DNA of 64,000 bases from assembly GCF_003752595.1 (NCBI RefSeq), contig NZ_RKIJ01000009.1, positions 62,001 to 126,000 of the forward strand, read 5' to 3'. The translations under genes and the position numbers were made by a program. The notes under the pieces were generated by a model. The model worked only from the letters and a program-made list of their open reading frames with translations, searched no databases and was not told the origin of the DNA. The stretch comes from Cellulomonas sp. PhB143 (lineage in GTDB: Bacteria > Actinomycetota > Actinomycetes > Actinomycetales > Cellulomonadaceae). Of this stretch, positions 25,219-35,055 are shown in pieces (the stretch's first letter is position 1; every line of letters starts with the position of its first letter).

Positions 25219-25363
25219 GGAGGGCCTGCTCTCTGCTCGCGGACGGCGGTTCGGGGACGCGCCGTCCGCGCGGGGACGGTCGTGGGACGGGTTCCGGGGC
25301 GAGGATAGTGCGCCGGGGCCGGGCCCCGTCAGGACGACCGACCTGTGAGCGGCCGGCGCCCGC

Positions 25364-26770
25364 TCACCCGACGTCGAGGGCGAGCAGGTCCTCCTCGGTC
25401 TCGCGGCGCACGAGCACCCGCGCCTGCCCGTCGCGGACGGCCAGCACCGGCGGGCGCAGGAGGTGGTTGTAGTTGCTCGCCATCGAGCGCCCGTAGGCCC
25501 CCGTCGCCGCGACCGCCAGCAGGTCGCCGGGGGCGACGTCCGCCGGGAGCTCGACGTCCGGCAGCACGATGTCGCCGCTCTCGCAGTGCTTGCCGACCAC
25601 TCGGGCGCGCACGACGGCGTCGCTCCCGGCCCGGTTCGCGAGGCGCCCCGTGTACGTCGCGCCGTAGAGCACGGGACGGATGTTGTCGCTCATGCCCCCG
25701 TCCACCGAGACGTACGTGCGCACGAACGTGCCGCCGTCGGGCGCGGTGACGGTGACGGGCTTGACGACCCCGACCCGGTACAGCGTGAAGGCGGCGGGGC
25801 CGACGACGGCGCGGCCGGGCTCCACGGAGATCCGCGGGACCGGGGTCCCCAGCTCGGCACAGACCTCGGCGACCGTGCGCGCGAGCGCCCGGGCGACGCC
25901 CCGCACGTCGATGGGGGTCTCGTCCGCCGTGTACGCGATGCCGTACCCGCCGCCCAGGTCGACCTCCGGCACCAGCACCCCGGTGGCGCCGGCAAGGTCT
26001 GCGCGCAGACCGAGCATCGCGCGGGCGGCCGCCTCGAACGCCGCGGCGTCCTGGATCTGCGAGCCGATGTGGCTGTGCGCCCCGAGCAGCTCGAGCTCCG
26101 GGTGGCCGAGCACCGCGCGCAGGGCCGCGAGGGCGTGGCCCTGGGCGAGCGGTATGCCGAACTTCTGGTCCTCGTGCGCCGTCGAGATGAACTCGTGCCC
26201 GCCCGCGTGGATGCCGGTCGTCACCCGCACCATGACCGGCACCGGGTCCGCCGCCGTGCGGCCCTCGGCGGAGGCGATCGCCGCGACCCGCTCGATCTCG
26301 GCCGGCGAGTCCACGACGATGCGCCCGACCCGCGCCTCGACGGCGCGGCGGATCTCGTCGTCGGACTTGTTGTTGCCGTGCAGGCCGATCTCGGGGCCGG
26401 GCACGCCCGCGCGCAGCGCGACCGCGAGCTCCCCGCCGGAGCACGTGTCGACGCGCAGCCCCTCCTCGCGCACCCACCGCGCCACGGCGACGGACAAGAA
26501 CGACTTGCCCGCGTAGAAGACGTCGACCTCCGCGCCGACCTCGGCGAACGCCGCGCCGAAAGCGTCGCGGAAGAGGCGCGCCCGGGCCCGCAGGTCGGCC
26601 TCGTCGAGGACGAACGCGGGCGTGTCGTACGTCCGGGCGATCTCCCGCACGTCGACGCCCGCGGCGACCAGCGCGCCGTCGTCCGCGAGCGACACGTTCG
26701 ACGGCCAGACGTGCGGGGCGAGGTCCCGCTCGCGGGGCACCGGACCGGCGGCGGCCGCCACGGCGCTCAC
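25364..26770 (-). CDS. lysA: Diaminopimelate decarboxylase
   Basis: A 468-residue PLP enzyme making lysine from meso-diaminopimelate. The cofactor lysine is K89 in VFYAGKSFL; other motifs are LGGGYGIAY, the phosphate-binding glycine loop in EVDLGGGYG, and the intersubunit KHCESGD. The GTG at 26770 overlaps the argS stop as GTGA. The argS-lysA-hom-thrC-thrB order is conserved in actinobacteria and groups aspartate-family genes. Confidence 0.95.
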   Translation of the reverse strand: MSAVAAAAGPVPRERDLAPHVWPSNVSLADDGALVAAGVDVREIARTYDTPAFVLDEADLRARARLFRDAFGAAFAEVGAEVDVFYAGKSFLSVAVARWVREEGLRVDTCSGGELAVALRAGVPGPEIGLHGNNKSDDEIRRAVEARVGRIVVDSPAEIERVAAIASAEGRTAADPVPVMVRVTTGIHAGGHEFISTAHEDQKFGIPLAQGHALAALRAVLGHPELELLGAHSHIGSQIQDAAAFEAAARAMLGLRADLAGATGVLVPEVDLGGGYGIAYTADETPIDVRGVARALARTVAEVCAELGTPVPRISVEPGRAVVGPAAFTLYRVGVVKPVTVTAPDGGTFVRTYVSVDGGMSDNIRPVLYGATYTGRLANRAGSDAVVRARVVGKHCESGDIVLPDVELPADVAPGDLLAVAATGAYGRSMASNYNHLLRPPVLAVRDGQARVLVRRETEEDLLALDVG

Positions 26771-28461
26771 ATCCGCTCCGGCGCGCCGACCCCGAGGAGG
26801 CCCAGGCCGTTGGCGACGACCTGCCGCGTGGCGTCGTTGAGCCACAGGCGGGTGCGGTGGACGTCGGAGACCTCCTCGTCCCCGAAGGGCGTGACCCGGC
26901 ACTCGCCGTACCACTTGTGGTAGTCACCGGCGAGCGCCTCGAGGTAGCGGGCCACGCGGTGGGGCTCGCGGAGCTCGGCCGCCTGGGCGACGATCCGCGG
27001 GAGCTCCGTGAGCCGGCCGACGAGGGCGGTCTCCGTCGGGTGCTCGAGCAGCGCGGGCTCGAACGCGTCGGTGCCGTCCTCGCGGGTGCGCGAGACCCCG
27101 TGGTCGGCGGCGTTGCGCGCGACGTTGACGGTGCGGGCGTGGGCGTACTGGACGTAGAAGACGGGGTTCTCGTTCGTGGCGCGCGAGAGCAGGTCGAGGT
27201 CCAGGTCGATGCTCGAGTCGACGCTCGAGCGCGCCAGCGAGTAGCGGGCCGCGTCGACACCCACGGCGTCCACGAGGTCCTCGAGGGTGACGACGGTCCC
27301 GGCGCGCTTGGACATCCGCACGGGGACGCCGTCCTTGACCAGGTTGACCATCTGGCCGATGAGGATCTGCAGGTTCGTGCCGGGCTCGTCGCCGAACGCG
27401 GCGCAGACCGCCATCATGCGGCCCACGTACCCGTGATGGTCCGCGCCGAGCATGATGATCACGTCGTCGGCGCCCCGCTCGCGCTTGTCGAGGTAGTACG
27501 CGATGTCGCCCGAGATGTAGGCCGCCTCGCCGTCCGACTTGATGATGACGCGGTCCTTGTCGTCACCGAAGTCGGTCGTGCGCAGCCACGTCGCGCCGTC
27601 GGCCTCGAAGATGTGGCCCGCGGTGCGCAGCCGGTCGATCGCGCGCTCCACGGCGCCCGACGCGTGCAGGTCGTCCTCGTGGAAGTACACGTCGAAGTCG
27701 ACGCCGAAGTCGTGCAGCGAGGCCTTGATCTCGTCGAACATGCGGTCGACGCCGCGCGCCCGGAAGACCTCCTGCGCGTCGGCGTCAGGCAGCGTGCGGG
27801 GGTCCGGCTCGCCTGCTGCCACCGCCTCGGCGATCACCGCGTCGGCGATCTCGGAGACGTACTCGCCGCCGTAGCCGTCCTCCGGCGCCGGCTCGCCCTT
27901 CGCGCGGGCGAGCAGCGAGCGCGCGAAGCGGTCGATCTGGGCGCCATGGTCGTTGAAGTAGTACTCGCGCGTCACCTGCGCGCCGGAGGCCTCCAGCACG
28001 CGGGCGAGCGAGTCGCCGACGGCGGCCCACCGGACGCCGCCGATGTGGATCGGGCCGGTCGGGTTCGCCGAGACGAACTCGAGGTTGATCTTCTTGCCCG
28101 CCTCGGAGCCGCCCCGACCGTAGGCCGGTCCCGCCGTGAGGACCGTGCGGGCGACCTCGCCCGCCGCCGCGGCGTCGAGCGTGATGTTCAGGAAGCCTGG
28201 CCCCGCGACGTCGACCGAGCGGACGCCGGGCGTCGCGACCAGCCGCGCGGCGAGGTCCTCGGCGAGCGCGCGCGGCGTCGTGCCGGCGCGCTTCGCGAGC
28301 TGCAGCGCGACGTTCGTGGCCCAGTCCCCGTGCTCGCGCTGGCGGGGGCGCTCCACGTGCACCGACGCCGGGACGGCGTCGGCCGGGAGCGCGAGGGTGC
28401 CGTCGTCGACGGCGGTGTGCAGGGCGGCGCTGAGCGCGCGCGAGAGCTCGTCGGGGGTCAC
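26767..28461 (-). CDS. argS: Arginyl-tRNA synthetase
   Basis: A 564-residue class I synthetase. The HIGH motif appears as HIGG in [15 protein letters not shown] and the KMSKS motif as RMSKRAG. The C-terminal DALR anticodon-binding domain includes [20 protein letters not shown]. The GTG at 28461 overlaps the stop of the upstream MFS gene as GTGA, and its own stop overlaps lysA, so three genes are translationally chained. The long upstream open frame is a shadow of the MFS gene. Confidence 0.96.
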   Translation of the reverse strand: MTPDELSRALSAALHTAVDDGTLALPADAVPASVHVERPRQREHGDWATNVALQLAKRAGTTPRALAEDLAARLVATPGVRSVDVAGPGFLNITLDAAAAGEVARTVLTAGPAYGRGGSEAGKKINLEFVSANPTGPIHIGGVRWAAVGDSLARVLEASGAQVTREYYFNDHGAQIDRFARSLLARAKGEPAPEDGYGGEYVSEIADAVIAEAVAAGEPDPRTLPDADAQEVFRARGVDRMFDEIKASLHDFGVDFDVYFHEDDLHASGAVERAIDRLRTAGHIFEADGATWLRTTDFGDDKDRVIIKSDGEAAYISGDIAYYLDKRERGADDVIIMLGADHHGYVGRMMAVCAAFGDEPGTNLQILIGQMVNLVKDGVPVRMSKRAGTVVTLEDLVDAVGVDAARYSLARSSVDSSIDLDLDLLSRATNENPVFYVQYAHARTVNVARNAADHGVSRTREDGTDAFEPALLEHPTETALVGRLTELPRIVAQAAELREPHRVARYLEALAGDYHKWYGECRVTPFGDEEVSDVHRTRLWLNDATRQVVANGLGLLGVGAPERM

Positions 28462-29765
28462 CCCCGAATCGTATCGGTCCCGTCCGCGCCGTCCGGCCGC
28501 TCCGGGAGCCACTGGTCCTCCAGGCGCACGTCCCGCGCGCCCACCGCTCCGCCGACGAGGACGACGGCGAGGGTCGCGCCCATGACCAGGTACGTCGTCG
28601 TCCACGAGCCGCTCGCCCCGTGCAGGACGCCGGCGAGCAGGGGGCCCGCGCTCGCCACGACGTAGCCGAACCCCTGGACGAACCCGGACAGCGCGACGGC
28701 GCCCGCGGACGTCCGCGTCCGCAGCCCGATCAGCGCGAGGCCCAGCGGGAAGGTCGCGGCACCGAGGCCGACGGCGACGACCCAGACCATCGTCCCGGTC
28801 TCCGGGGCCACGGCGAGCCCCGCGTACCCGACCACCATCAGCGCCACGAAGAGCACCACCAGCCAGAACGGGCGACGCATGCGCGCCGCGAGCACCGGCG
28901 CCGCGAGGGAGGTCGGGATGCCCACCACGGCGTAGAGCGCGAGCCCCTGCGCGGCTGCCGACTCCGAGAGCCCGGCGTCCGCGAGGATCTGCGGGAGCCA
29001 GGCGAACAGGAAGTAGGTGTTCAGCGAGTTCGCGCCGAACATCGCCGTCAGTCCCCAGGCGAGGGGGCTGCGCCGGACCCGCCCGGTGCCGCGCTCGCGG
29101 CCGTCCAGGCCGGGGGTGTGCTCGCTCGTGTGCTCGAGCACGGGGGCCAGCGCCGAGCGCGCCGCGGCCGAGCGGACCACGACCACCACCCAGGGCACGA
29201 CCGCGACGAGACCGACCGCGGCCCAGGACGCCAGTGCCGGGCGCCACCCCCAGTCGTCCGTCATGGCGACCACGAACAGCGGCGGGACCGTCGTGCTGAT
29301 CGCGATCGTGATCGTGTACGCGGCGGTCACGGCCCCGACCCGGTCCGGGAAGTACCGCTTGACCAGCGGCGGCATCAGCACGTTGCCCATCCCCATGCCC
29401 GCCAGGGCGAGGACCGACCACGCGAGGAAGCCCCCGGCGGAGCCGGTCGTGGCGCGCACCACCTCCCCCATCGAGCTGACCAGCAGGGACACGACGACCG
29501 TGACCTCCATGCCGAGGCGGCGGGAGACGGCCGGCGTCAGCGCGCCGAACAGCGCGAACGTCAGCACCGGCACGGTCCCGAGGAGCCCGGCCTGGGCCTC
29601 GGACATCGGGATGTCGGCCCGCACCGTGTCCAGGACCGGCGAGACGGCCGTCACCGCGATCCGCAGGTTCAGCGCCACGAGCACGATGCCCACGAGCACG
29701 ACGGTCCGGCCACGCCACGGCGACGCCGGCGGCACGTCCCGGGCCACCTCTGCAGAACGACTCAC
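28458..29765 (-). CDS. MFS transporter, CynX/NimT-like
   Basis: A 435-residue protein with about 12 hydrophobic segments and MFS-typical loops ([16 protein letters not shown] between helices). Overall pattern and the opening [30 protein letters not shown]-like region (split over helix 1) resemble the CynX/NimT cyanate/nitroimidazole group of uncharacterised actinobacterial exporters. Substrate unknown. GTG start at 29765. Its stop overlaps argS by four bases. Confidence 0.8.
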   Translation of the reverse strand: MSRSAEVARDVPPASPWRGRTVVLVGIVLVALNLRIAVTAVSPVLDTVRADIPMSEAQAGLLGTVPVLTFALFGALTPAVSRRLGMEVTVVVSLLVSSMGEVVRATTGSAGGFLAWSVLALAGMGMGNVLMPPLVKRYFPDRVGAVTAAYTITIAISTTVPPLFVVAMTDDWGWRPALASWAAVGLVAVVPWVVVVVRSAAARSALAPVLEHTSEHTPGLDGRERGTGRVRRSPLAWGLTAMFGANSLNTYFLFAWLPQILADAGLSESAAAQGLALYAVVGIPTSLAAPVLAARMRRPFWLVVLFVALMVVGYAGLAVAPETGTMVWVVAVGLGAATFPLGLALIGLRTRTSAGAVALSGFVQGFGYVVASAGPLLAGVLHGASGSWTTTYLVMGATLAVVLVGGAVGARDVRLEDQWLPERPDGADGTDTIRG

Positions 29766-29903
29766 CCGGGCGACGCTACCCGGCGCGCGACGGCACCCGA
29801 CGCGGTGGTCACCGGCGCCGGCCGCCGGTGCGAGGCACGCCCGGCGGGCTGGTAGTCTCGTGCATCGCGTCACCGGCCGGCTCCCGGCCCGACGGCGCCG
29901 CAC

Positions 29904-29976
29904 GCCCTCGTAGCTCAGTGGATAGAGCGTCCGCCTCCGGAGCGGAAGGTCGTAGGTTCGAATCCTATCGAGGGCA
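29904..29976 (+). tRNA. tRNA-Arg (anticodon CCG)
   Basis: A 73-base cloverleaf: acceptor GCCCTCG/CGAGGGC, D arm GCTC...GAGC, anticodon stem TCCGC/GCGGA around loop CTCCGGA (anticodon CCG, reading CGG), T arm GTAGG-TTCGAAT-CCTAT and discriminator A. The 3' CCA is not fully encoded (the sequence continues CCCTC). Confidence 0.97.
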
Positions 29977-30044
29977 CCCTCTTCTCCCCCGCCGCGCGCG
30001 GCTGTGCTCCCCGGGACGCCGTCGACGGCACGAAGGAGCGAACG

Positions 30045-30701
30045 GTGAGCGACAGCGCCTACACGGACTTCGAGTTCGAGCGCCGGTTCCTCGTGCGCGA
30101 CCTCCCCGCCGCGCTCCTCACGGAACCCGCGCCCGCGCTCATCGTGCAGTCCTACTTCCTCGCCGCCGACGGCTACGGGCTGCGCGTGCGGCTGCAGGCG
30201 AGCCAGTCGAGCGCGGTCGTCGGTCCCACCTCCGACCCGCTGACGGTCCTCGCCGACCACGAGGACGAGATCGACTTCTGCGCGCTCACGGCGAAGGGCC
30301 CCATGGTGGGCGGTACCCGGTACGAGGCCGAGCGCGAGCTCGACGTGCACGTCGGCCTGGAGATGGTCCGCCGCGGGGGCCTGCGCATCGTCAAGAACCG
30401 CTACGCCGTGTGGCTCGGGGCGGACGGTTGGGTCGTCGACGTGTTCGGCGGGGCGAACCACCCGCTGGTGATCGCCGAGTGCGAGCGGTCGGGCCCCGTG
30501 ACCGACCTGCAGATCCCCGAGTTCTGCACCACCGAGGTCACGGACGACGTGCGGTTCTCGAACGACCACCTGGTGCACGACCCGTACTCGGCCTGGGCGG
30601 ACGCGTACGCGTCCGGGCTGGCCCGCACCGGGCCCCGCTTCCTCGAGGGGTTCGGCCGCAACGTCGTCGACGACGGTCGCGGCCCGCGCGACGAGGACTA
30701 G
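30045..30701 (+). CDS. CYTH-domain protein (triphosphate tunnel metalloenzyme family)
   Basis: 218 residues. Starts with FEFERRFLVRD, the position of the ExExK signature of CYTH enzymes, here E-F-E-R-R with arginine for the usual lysine. Later charged strands (EDEIDFCALTAKGP, RYEAERELDV, RIVKNRYAVW, VVDVFGG, LVIAECER) fit the beta-tunnel. Members hydrolyse tripolyphosphate or other organic triphosphates; the exact substrate is not predictable. GTG 30045 with AAGGAGCGAACG before it. Convergent with the vanY-like gene. Confidence 0.8.
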   Translation: MSDSAYTDFEFERRFLVRDLPAALLTEPAPALIVQSYFLAADGYGLRVRLQASQSSAVVGPTSDPLTVLADHEDEIDFCALTAKGPMVGGTRYEAERELDVHVGLEMVRRGGLRIVKNRYAVWLGADGWVVDVFGGANHPLVIAECERSGPVTDLQIPEFCTTEVTDDVRFSNDHLVHDPYSAWADAYASGLARTGPRFLEGFGRNVVDDGRGPRDED

Positions 30702-31580
30702 TCAGCCGCGGATCTCGGCGACCCCGGTGGTGTACTCCAGGTGCCACGGCTCGTAGCCGCCGCGCGCCCAGTCCGGGTTGTCCCAGCCGTAGGTGCCGAT
30801 GTTGTCCAGGATCCACGAGTAGACCTCGGGGTCACCGGTCTCGTCGTGGCACATGTCCACCGCCAGGCCCCACCCGTGCATCGAGGTGCCCGGCCGCGCG
30901 GCGTACCCGGCGCGCGTGTAGGACAGCCGGACCTGCGAGGAGATCGAGCGATAGCTCGAGACCAGGCACAGGTCGCGACCGAACATGCCGCGGAACGCCT
31001 CGTTGAAGGCGGCGAGCGAGACCGCCGCGTCGGGGCGCAGCTCGCGCTCGCCGTCCCAGAGGGTGCAGAGCTTGCTCTCGTCGAGGTGCCCGTTGGTCCC
31101 CGTGGGCCTGACGTCGGGGTCGCAGCCCGGGAGCGCGGAGCGCTCCGTGGACCGGCTCGTCTCGTCCGCCGTCCGCGACCCGGAGGCGGCGGCGACCGCC
31201 GGGCTGGTAGCGCTCCCAGCGTCGTCGGCGAGCACGACGTCGAGCGTGCTCGGCCCCTGCACACCCTCGGCGAAGGGAACCTGACCGACGTCCGCGGCAC
31301 CGCTGAGCGGGATCGCGATCGTCGCGACCGCGAGGCTCGAGACGACGACGGCGCGGGGCGCCCAGCGGTTCGCCACGGGCTGGGCGACGGGGCGGCGCGG
31401 CCGGGACCCGCCGGAGCCCGTGGCGACGCGCGACCGGTCGGCGGTGCGCGACGCCTGCTGCGTGGCCCGGGGCGCGGCCCGCCGCGGCTCCGGCGCGCCG
31501 GGCCTGCGGCGCGCCTGCGCCTGCTCGGCCTCGCGCAAAGCCCGACGGGTCGTCAGGGGCGCGGTCCCGGTCTGGTCCAC
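30702..31580 (-). CDS. VanY-type D-alanyl-D-alanine carboxypeptidase (peptidase M15B)
   Basis: A 292-residue cell-envelope peptidase. A basic, proline-rich cytoplasmic N-terminus of about 80 residues precedes one membrane segment (AVVVSSLAVATIAIPLSG) and a linker, then the M15 domain with zinc ligands in TSMHGWGLAVDM (SxHxxGxAxD) and EPWHLEY. Family members trim D-Ala from peptidoglycan stems. The GTG at 31580 has a strong AGGAGGTGCG site; a GTG at 31613 is weaker. Two cysteines (CDPD, LCTLWD) may form an extracellular disulfide. Confidence 0.85.
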   Translation of the reverse strand: MDQTGTAPLTTRRALREAEQAQARRRPGAPEPRRAAPRATQQASRTADRSRVATGSGGSRPRRPVAQPVANRWAPRAVVVSSLAVATIAIPLSGAADVGQVPFAEGVQGPSTLDVVLADDAGSATSPAVAAASGSRTADETSRSTERSALPGCDPDVRPTGTNGHLDESKLCTLWDGERELRPDAAVSLAAFNEAFRGMFGRDLCLVSSYRSISSQVRLSYTRAGYAARPGTSMHGWGLAVDMCHDETGDPEVYSWILDNIGTYGWDNPDWARGGYEPWHLEYTTGVAEIRG

Positions 31581-31729
31581 CGCACCTCCTCGAACGTCCG
31601 TCGCTGGGCTCACGTGCCGTCGTCGGCCTCGCGCACCGATCCGCGCATGCCGGACGTATCCGACACCATGAACCGGTGGGCCGAACGATAGCCAACGGTC
31701 GAGCCGAAACCAAGTGCCCTGGTCAGGCC

Positions 31730-31809
31730 GCCGAGCGGCTCACGCCCCCGAGCGCCGAGCGGCTCACGCCCCCGAGCGCCGAGCGGCTCACGCCCCCGAG
31801 CGCCGAGCG
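31730..31809. repeat. 24-base tandem repeat, 3.3 copies, at the 3' end of a CBS-domain gene
   Basis: Identical units starting at 31730, 31754 and 31778, plus a partial unit from 31802. Each unit carries, on the minus strand, the terminal codons and stop of the adjacent gene (CGGCGCTCGGGGGCGTGA), so unit number can change without changing the protein. Confidence 0.9.
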
Positions 31810-32852
31810 CCCATACCCCGGTTCATCGCGTCCCGGACCTCGCCCACGAGCTCCTCGAGGATGTCCTCGAGGAAGACGACGCCCTGCGCGCCCCCTCCGC
31901 CCGGGCCGTCGACCCGAGCCAGGTGCGCCCCCGAGCGCTGCATCGCGCGCAGCGCGTCCTCGACCTCGTCGTCTGGGGCCGCGGTCGCCAGCGCGCGCAC
32001 ACGCCAGGACGGCACCGGCTCCCGGCGCTCCGCACCCTCGGCGTAGAGGACGTCCTTGAGGTGCAGGTACCCGACGACGTCGCCCGTGGGCGCCGCGACG
32101 GGGAAGCGGCTGAACCCGGTCTTGGCGACGAGCCGCTCGATCTCCTCGGGCGTGCAGCCCTCGACGACGACGACGAGGTCGTCGACCGGGACCATGACGT
32201 CGGCCGCGGTCATCGCGGAGAACTCGATCGCCCCGGAGAGCAGGCCCTGCTCGTCCGAGAGCACCCCCTCCGCCTGCGAGTGCTCGACGATCGACTGCAC
32301 CTGCTCCGCGGTGAACGTCGACTCGACCTCGTCCTTGGGCTCGACGCCGCTCAGGCGCACCACGTGGTTCGCCACCCAGTTCAGCGCGCTGATGATGGGC
32401 GCGAGCGCCCGGCCGATCAGCACGAGCGCCGGCCCGAACCAGAGCACCGCCGTCTCGGGCCCGGAGACCGCGAGGTTCTTGGGGACCATCTCCCCGAGCA
32501 CCACGTGGAGGTAGACGACGACGGCGAGCGCCAGCGCGAAGGCGATCGGGTGGGTCCATGCCTCGCTCACCCCGAGGGCCTCGAGCGGGCCCTCGACGAG
32601 GTGCGCGAGCGCCGGCTCCGCCACGACCCCGAGACCCGTCGAGCAGACCGTGATGCCGAGCTGGGCGCAGGCGAGCATGAGCGAGGCGTGCTCCATCGCC
32701 CACAGCGCCGTGCGCGCCCCGCGGCGGCCCTCGGCAGCGAGCGGCTCGATCGCGCTGCGGCGCGCCGAGATGACCGCGAACTCCGCGCCGACGAAGAACG
32801 CGTTGCCCGCGAGGAGCAGGACACCGACCAGGAGGGCCACCCCGGGGCTCAT
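31788..32852 (-). CDS. CNNM-domain (DUF21)/CBS-pair membrane protein, short form
   Basis: 354 residues: CNNM transmembrane domain (about 1-190; AFFVGAEFAVISARRSAIE, ACAQLGITVCSTGLG, VVLGEMVPKNLAV) then a CBS pair (about 205-330; MVPVDDLVVV, FSRFPVAA, GYLHLKDVLYAEG, VVFLEDILEELVGEV). Such proteins are linked to magnesium/cobalt transport. It ends soon after the second CBS motif and lacks the CorC_HlyC domain present in its neighbour. The ATG overlaps the neighbour's stop as ATGA, so the two are coupled and may work as a hetero-oligomer. Its 3' end lies in 24-base tandem repeats. Confidence 0.85.
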   Translation of the reverse strand: MSPGVALLVGVLLLAGNAFFVGAEFAVISARRSAIEPLAAEGRRGARTALWAMEHASLMLACAQLGITVCSTGLGVVAEPALAHLVEGPLEALGVSEAWTHPIAFALALAVVVYLHVVLGEMVPKNLAVSGPETAVLWFGPALVLIGRALAPIISALNWVANHVVRLSGVEPKDEVESTFTAEQVQSIVEHSQAEGVLSDEQGLLSGAIEFSAMTAADVMVPVDDLVVVVEGCTPEEIERLVAKTGFSRFPVAAPTGDVVGYLHLKDVLYAEGAERREPVPSWRVRALATAAPDDEVEDALRAMQRSGAHLARVDGPGGGGAQGVVFLEDILEELVGEVRDAMNRGMGARRSGA

Positions 32853-34189
32853 CGGGCCTCGTCCCCCTCGGTCGACGGGACCACGCGGACCCGCTCGACG
32901 CGCCGGCGGTCCATGGCCTCGACCCGGAGCGCGACACCGTCGACCAGCACGTGGTCACCCGTCCGCGGCACGCGGCCGAGCCGCTCCATGACGAGACCCC
33001 CGAGGGTCTCGTACGCGCCGTCGTCGGGCACGAGGACGCCCGTCACCTCGGCGAGCTCGTCGGGGCGCATGACCCCGGGCACGACCCAGGAGCCGTCCGC
33101 GGCCCGCGCGGCGCCGCCGCGCCGGGCGTCGTGCTCGTCGGCGACGTCGCCCACCAGCTCCTCGACGACGTCCTCGAGCGTGACGACCCCGGAGGTTCCC
33201 CCGTACTCGTCGACGACGACCGCCATCTGCAGGCCGAAGCCGCGCAGCTCGACGAGGAGCGGGCCGACGCCGACCGTCTCCGGCACGCGGGGCGCGTCAC
33301 CCATGAGCGCGGCCGCGGGCACCTCGGCGCGCCGCTCGAAGGGCACGGCGACCGCGCGGCGCAGGTGGACCAGGCCGACGACGTCGTCCCGGTCCTCGCC
33401 GATCAGCGGGAAGCGCGAGTGCCCCGTGCGGCGCGCGGCCGCCACGACGTCCGCGGCCGTGGCGTCCCGGTCGAGGGCGACCATCCGCATCCTGTCCGTC
33501 ATGACGTCGACGGCCGTGAGCCGGTCGAGGTCGATCGAGTTGGTGAGCAGGGTCGCGACGTTGACGTCGAGCGTCCCCTCCTGGGCCGACCGCCGCACGA
33601 GCGACGCGAGCTCGGAGGCCGAGCGGGCCCCGGACAGCTCCTCGCGCGGCTCCACCCCGAACCGTCGCAGGATCACGTTCGCGGAGCGGTTGAGCAGCAG
33701 CACCAGCGGGCGGAAGACCTTCGTGAACTGGCGCTGGAAGGGCACGACGGCCCGCGCGGTGACGTAGGCGTTGCTGAGCGCGTAGTTCTTCGGGATGAGC
33801 TCGCCGACCAGCATCGAGAAGACGTTGACGACGACGAGCGCGACGACCCCCGCGACCACCGTCGCCAGCCCCGCGCTGAGCGCGGTCGCACCGAGGGGCC
33901 CGTCGAGCAGCGCGACGATCGCCGGCTGTGCGGTGTACCCGAGCAGGATCGTCGTCATCGTGATGCCGACCTGCGCCGAGGAGAGCTCCGTCGACAGGTG
34001 CTTGAGCCCCGCGCGCACGCTGCGGTCGCGGCGATCGAGCGGCCGGCTCGAGGCGCCGGGCTCCTCGTCGGGGTCGGGCGCCAGCGCGGCGGGGTCGAGC
34101 GTGACGAGCGAGAACTCGCTCGCCACGAAGATCGCGGTTCCGAGGGTCAGGAGCACGCCGAGGGCGATCATCAGCCAGTCGCTCAGCAC
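32849..34189 (-). CDS. CNNM/CBS/CorC_HlyC membrane protein, long form
   Basis: 446 residues: CNNM domain (VASEFSLVTLD, AQVGITMTTILLG, VGELIPKNYALSN), CBS pair (MTDRMRMVALDRDATA; HSRFPLIGEDRDDVVGLVHL; VVDEYGGTSGVVTLEDVVEE) and C-terminal CorC_HlyC domain (WVVPGVMRPDELAEVTGV to the end). Start GTG 34189 is placed six bases after GGAG; a GTG four codons upstream at 34201 is possible. Diverges from the two-component system, sharing a gap of about 110 bases. Resembles the Rv1841c/Rv1842c pair. Confidence 0.88.
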   Translation of the reverse strand: MLSDWLMIALGVLLTLGTAIFVASEFSLVTLDPAALAPDPDEEPGASSRPLDRRDRSVRAGLKHLSTELSSAQVGITMTTILLGYTAQPAIVALLDGPLGATALSAGLATVVAGVVALVVVNVFSMLVGELIPKNYALSNAYVTARAVVPFQRQFTKVFRPLVLLLNRSANVILRRFGVEPREELSGARSASELASLVRRSAQEGTLDVNVATLLTNSIDLDRLTAVDVMTDRMRMVALDRDATAADVVAAARRTGHSRFPLIGEDRDDVVGLVHLRRAVAVPFERRAEVPAAALMGDAPRVPETVGVGPLLVELRGFGLQMAVVVDEYGGTSGVVTLEDVVEELVGDVADEHDARRGGAARAADGSWVVPGVMRPDELAEVTGVLVPDDGAYETLGGLVMERLGRVPRTGDHVLVDGVALRVEAMDRRRVERVRVVPSTEGDEAR

Positions 34190-34301
34190 GACGTGCTCCA
34201 CGGTGATCGGGAGGTGCGTTTCATATGCGGGCGATCGTATCCCGGCCGCGGTCTCGCACGCCTCCACGCGCGAGCGGTTCGTCTGTGCCAGTCTGGGACC
34301 C

Positions 34302-35036
34302 ATGTCAGCCAGCACGCCCGCCGCGGGTGCACCGGGTCCGTCGGCCCCGTCGACGGTCCTCGTCGTCGAGGACGAGCCCACCATCGCGACCGCCATCGCC
34401 CAGCGGCTGAGCGCCGAGGGCTGGCGGGTCGAGGTGGCCAGGGACGGTCTCGCGGGGGTCGACGCCGCCCTGCGGCTCAAGCCCGACGCGATGGTCCTCG
34501 ACGTCATGCTCCCCGGCATCGACGGGCTCGAGGTGACCCGGCGGGTGCAGGCCGAGCAGCCCACGCCGATCCTCATGCTCACGGCGCGGGACGACGAGAC
34601 GGACATGCTCATCGGCCTCGGCGTGGGCGCCGACGACTACATGACCAAGCCGTTCTCGATGCGCGAGCTCGTCGCGCGGCTCAAGGCGCTGCTGCGGCGC
34701 GTCGACCGCGCCGCCCAGGCGGCGACCTCCCCCGAGGCCGAGGCGCCGCTGGCGATCGGCGAGGTGGTCATCGACCGTGCGCAGCGCCGCGTGCACCGTG
34801 CCGGGACGGAGGTGCACCTGACGCCGACCGAGTTCGAGCTGCTCGTGATGCTGGCCGGCCAGCCGAAGACGGTCCTGACGCGCGAGCGGCTGCTCGCGGA
34901 GGTCTGGGACTGGGCGGACGCGAGCGGCACCCGTACGGTCGACTCCCACATCAAGGCGCTGCGTCGCAAGCTCGGGCCGGACCTGATCCGCACGGTGCAC
35001 GGGGTCGGGTACGCCTTCGAGCCCCCGTCCGCCTGA
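34302..35036 (+). CDS. OmpR/PhoB-family response regulator
   Basis: 244 residues. Receiver domain with acidic pocket VEDE, phosphoryl-acceptor D67 in VLDVMLPG and conserved K116 in DDYMTKPFS, then a winged-helix DNA-binding domain (about 150-240; LTPTEFELLVML, TRTVDSHIKALRRKL, TVHGVGYAF). Ser/Pro/Ala-rich first 15 residues. The kinase gene follows after 19 bases. Targets unknown. Confidence 0.94.
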   Translation: MSASTPAAGAPGPSAPSTVLVVEDEPTIATAIAQRLSAEGWRVEVARDGLAGVDAALRLKPDAMVLDVMLPGIDGLEVTRRVQAEQPTPILMLTARDDETDMLIGLGVGADDYMTKPFSMRELVARLKALLRRVDRAAQAATSPEAEAPLAIGEVVIDRAQRRVHRAGTEVHLTPTEFELLVMLAGQPKTVLTRERLLAEVWDWADASGTRTVDSHIKALRRKLGPDLIRTVHGVGYAFEPPSA

Positions 35037-35055
35037 ACCGGGGCGGGGAGACGGC

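Noticed and set aside
25219-25363. Possible amino-acid-sensing leader before hom-thrC-thrB
   Set aside because: The gap between lysA and hom is short and shows no leader peptide with Thr/Ile codons and no recognisable riboswitch; only small G+C hairpins near the lysA stop.
29766-30044. Integration site at the tRNA-Arg gene
   Set aside because: tRNA genes are common phage targets, but no integrase, direct repeat of the tRNA 3' end or atypical DNA is seen on either side.
31730-31809. Possible CRISPR array
   Set aside because: The 24-base units are contiguous with no spacers and no cas genes are present.
34105-34122. CGAGCGAG-aa-CTCGCTCG palindrome
   Set aside because: Eight-base arms inside the conserved coding region of a CNNM/CBS gene; expected by chance at this base composition.
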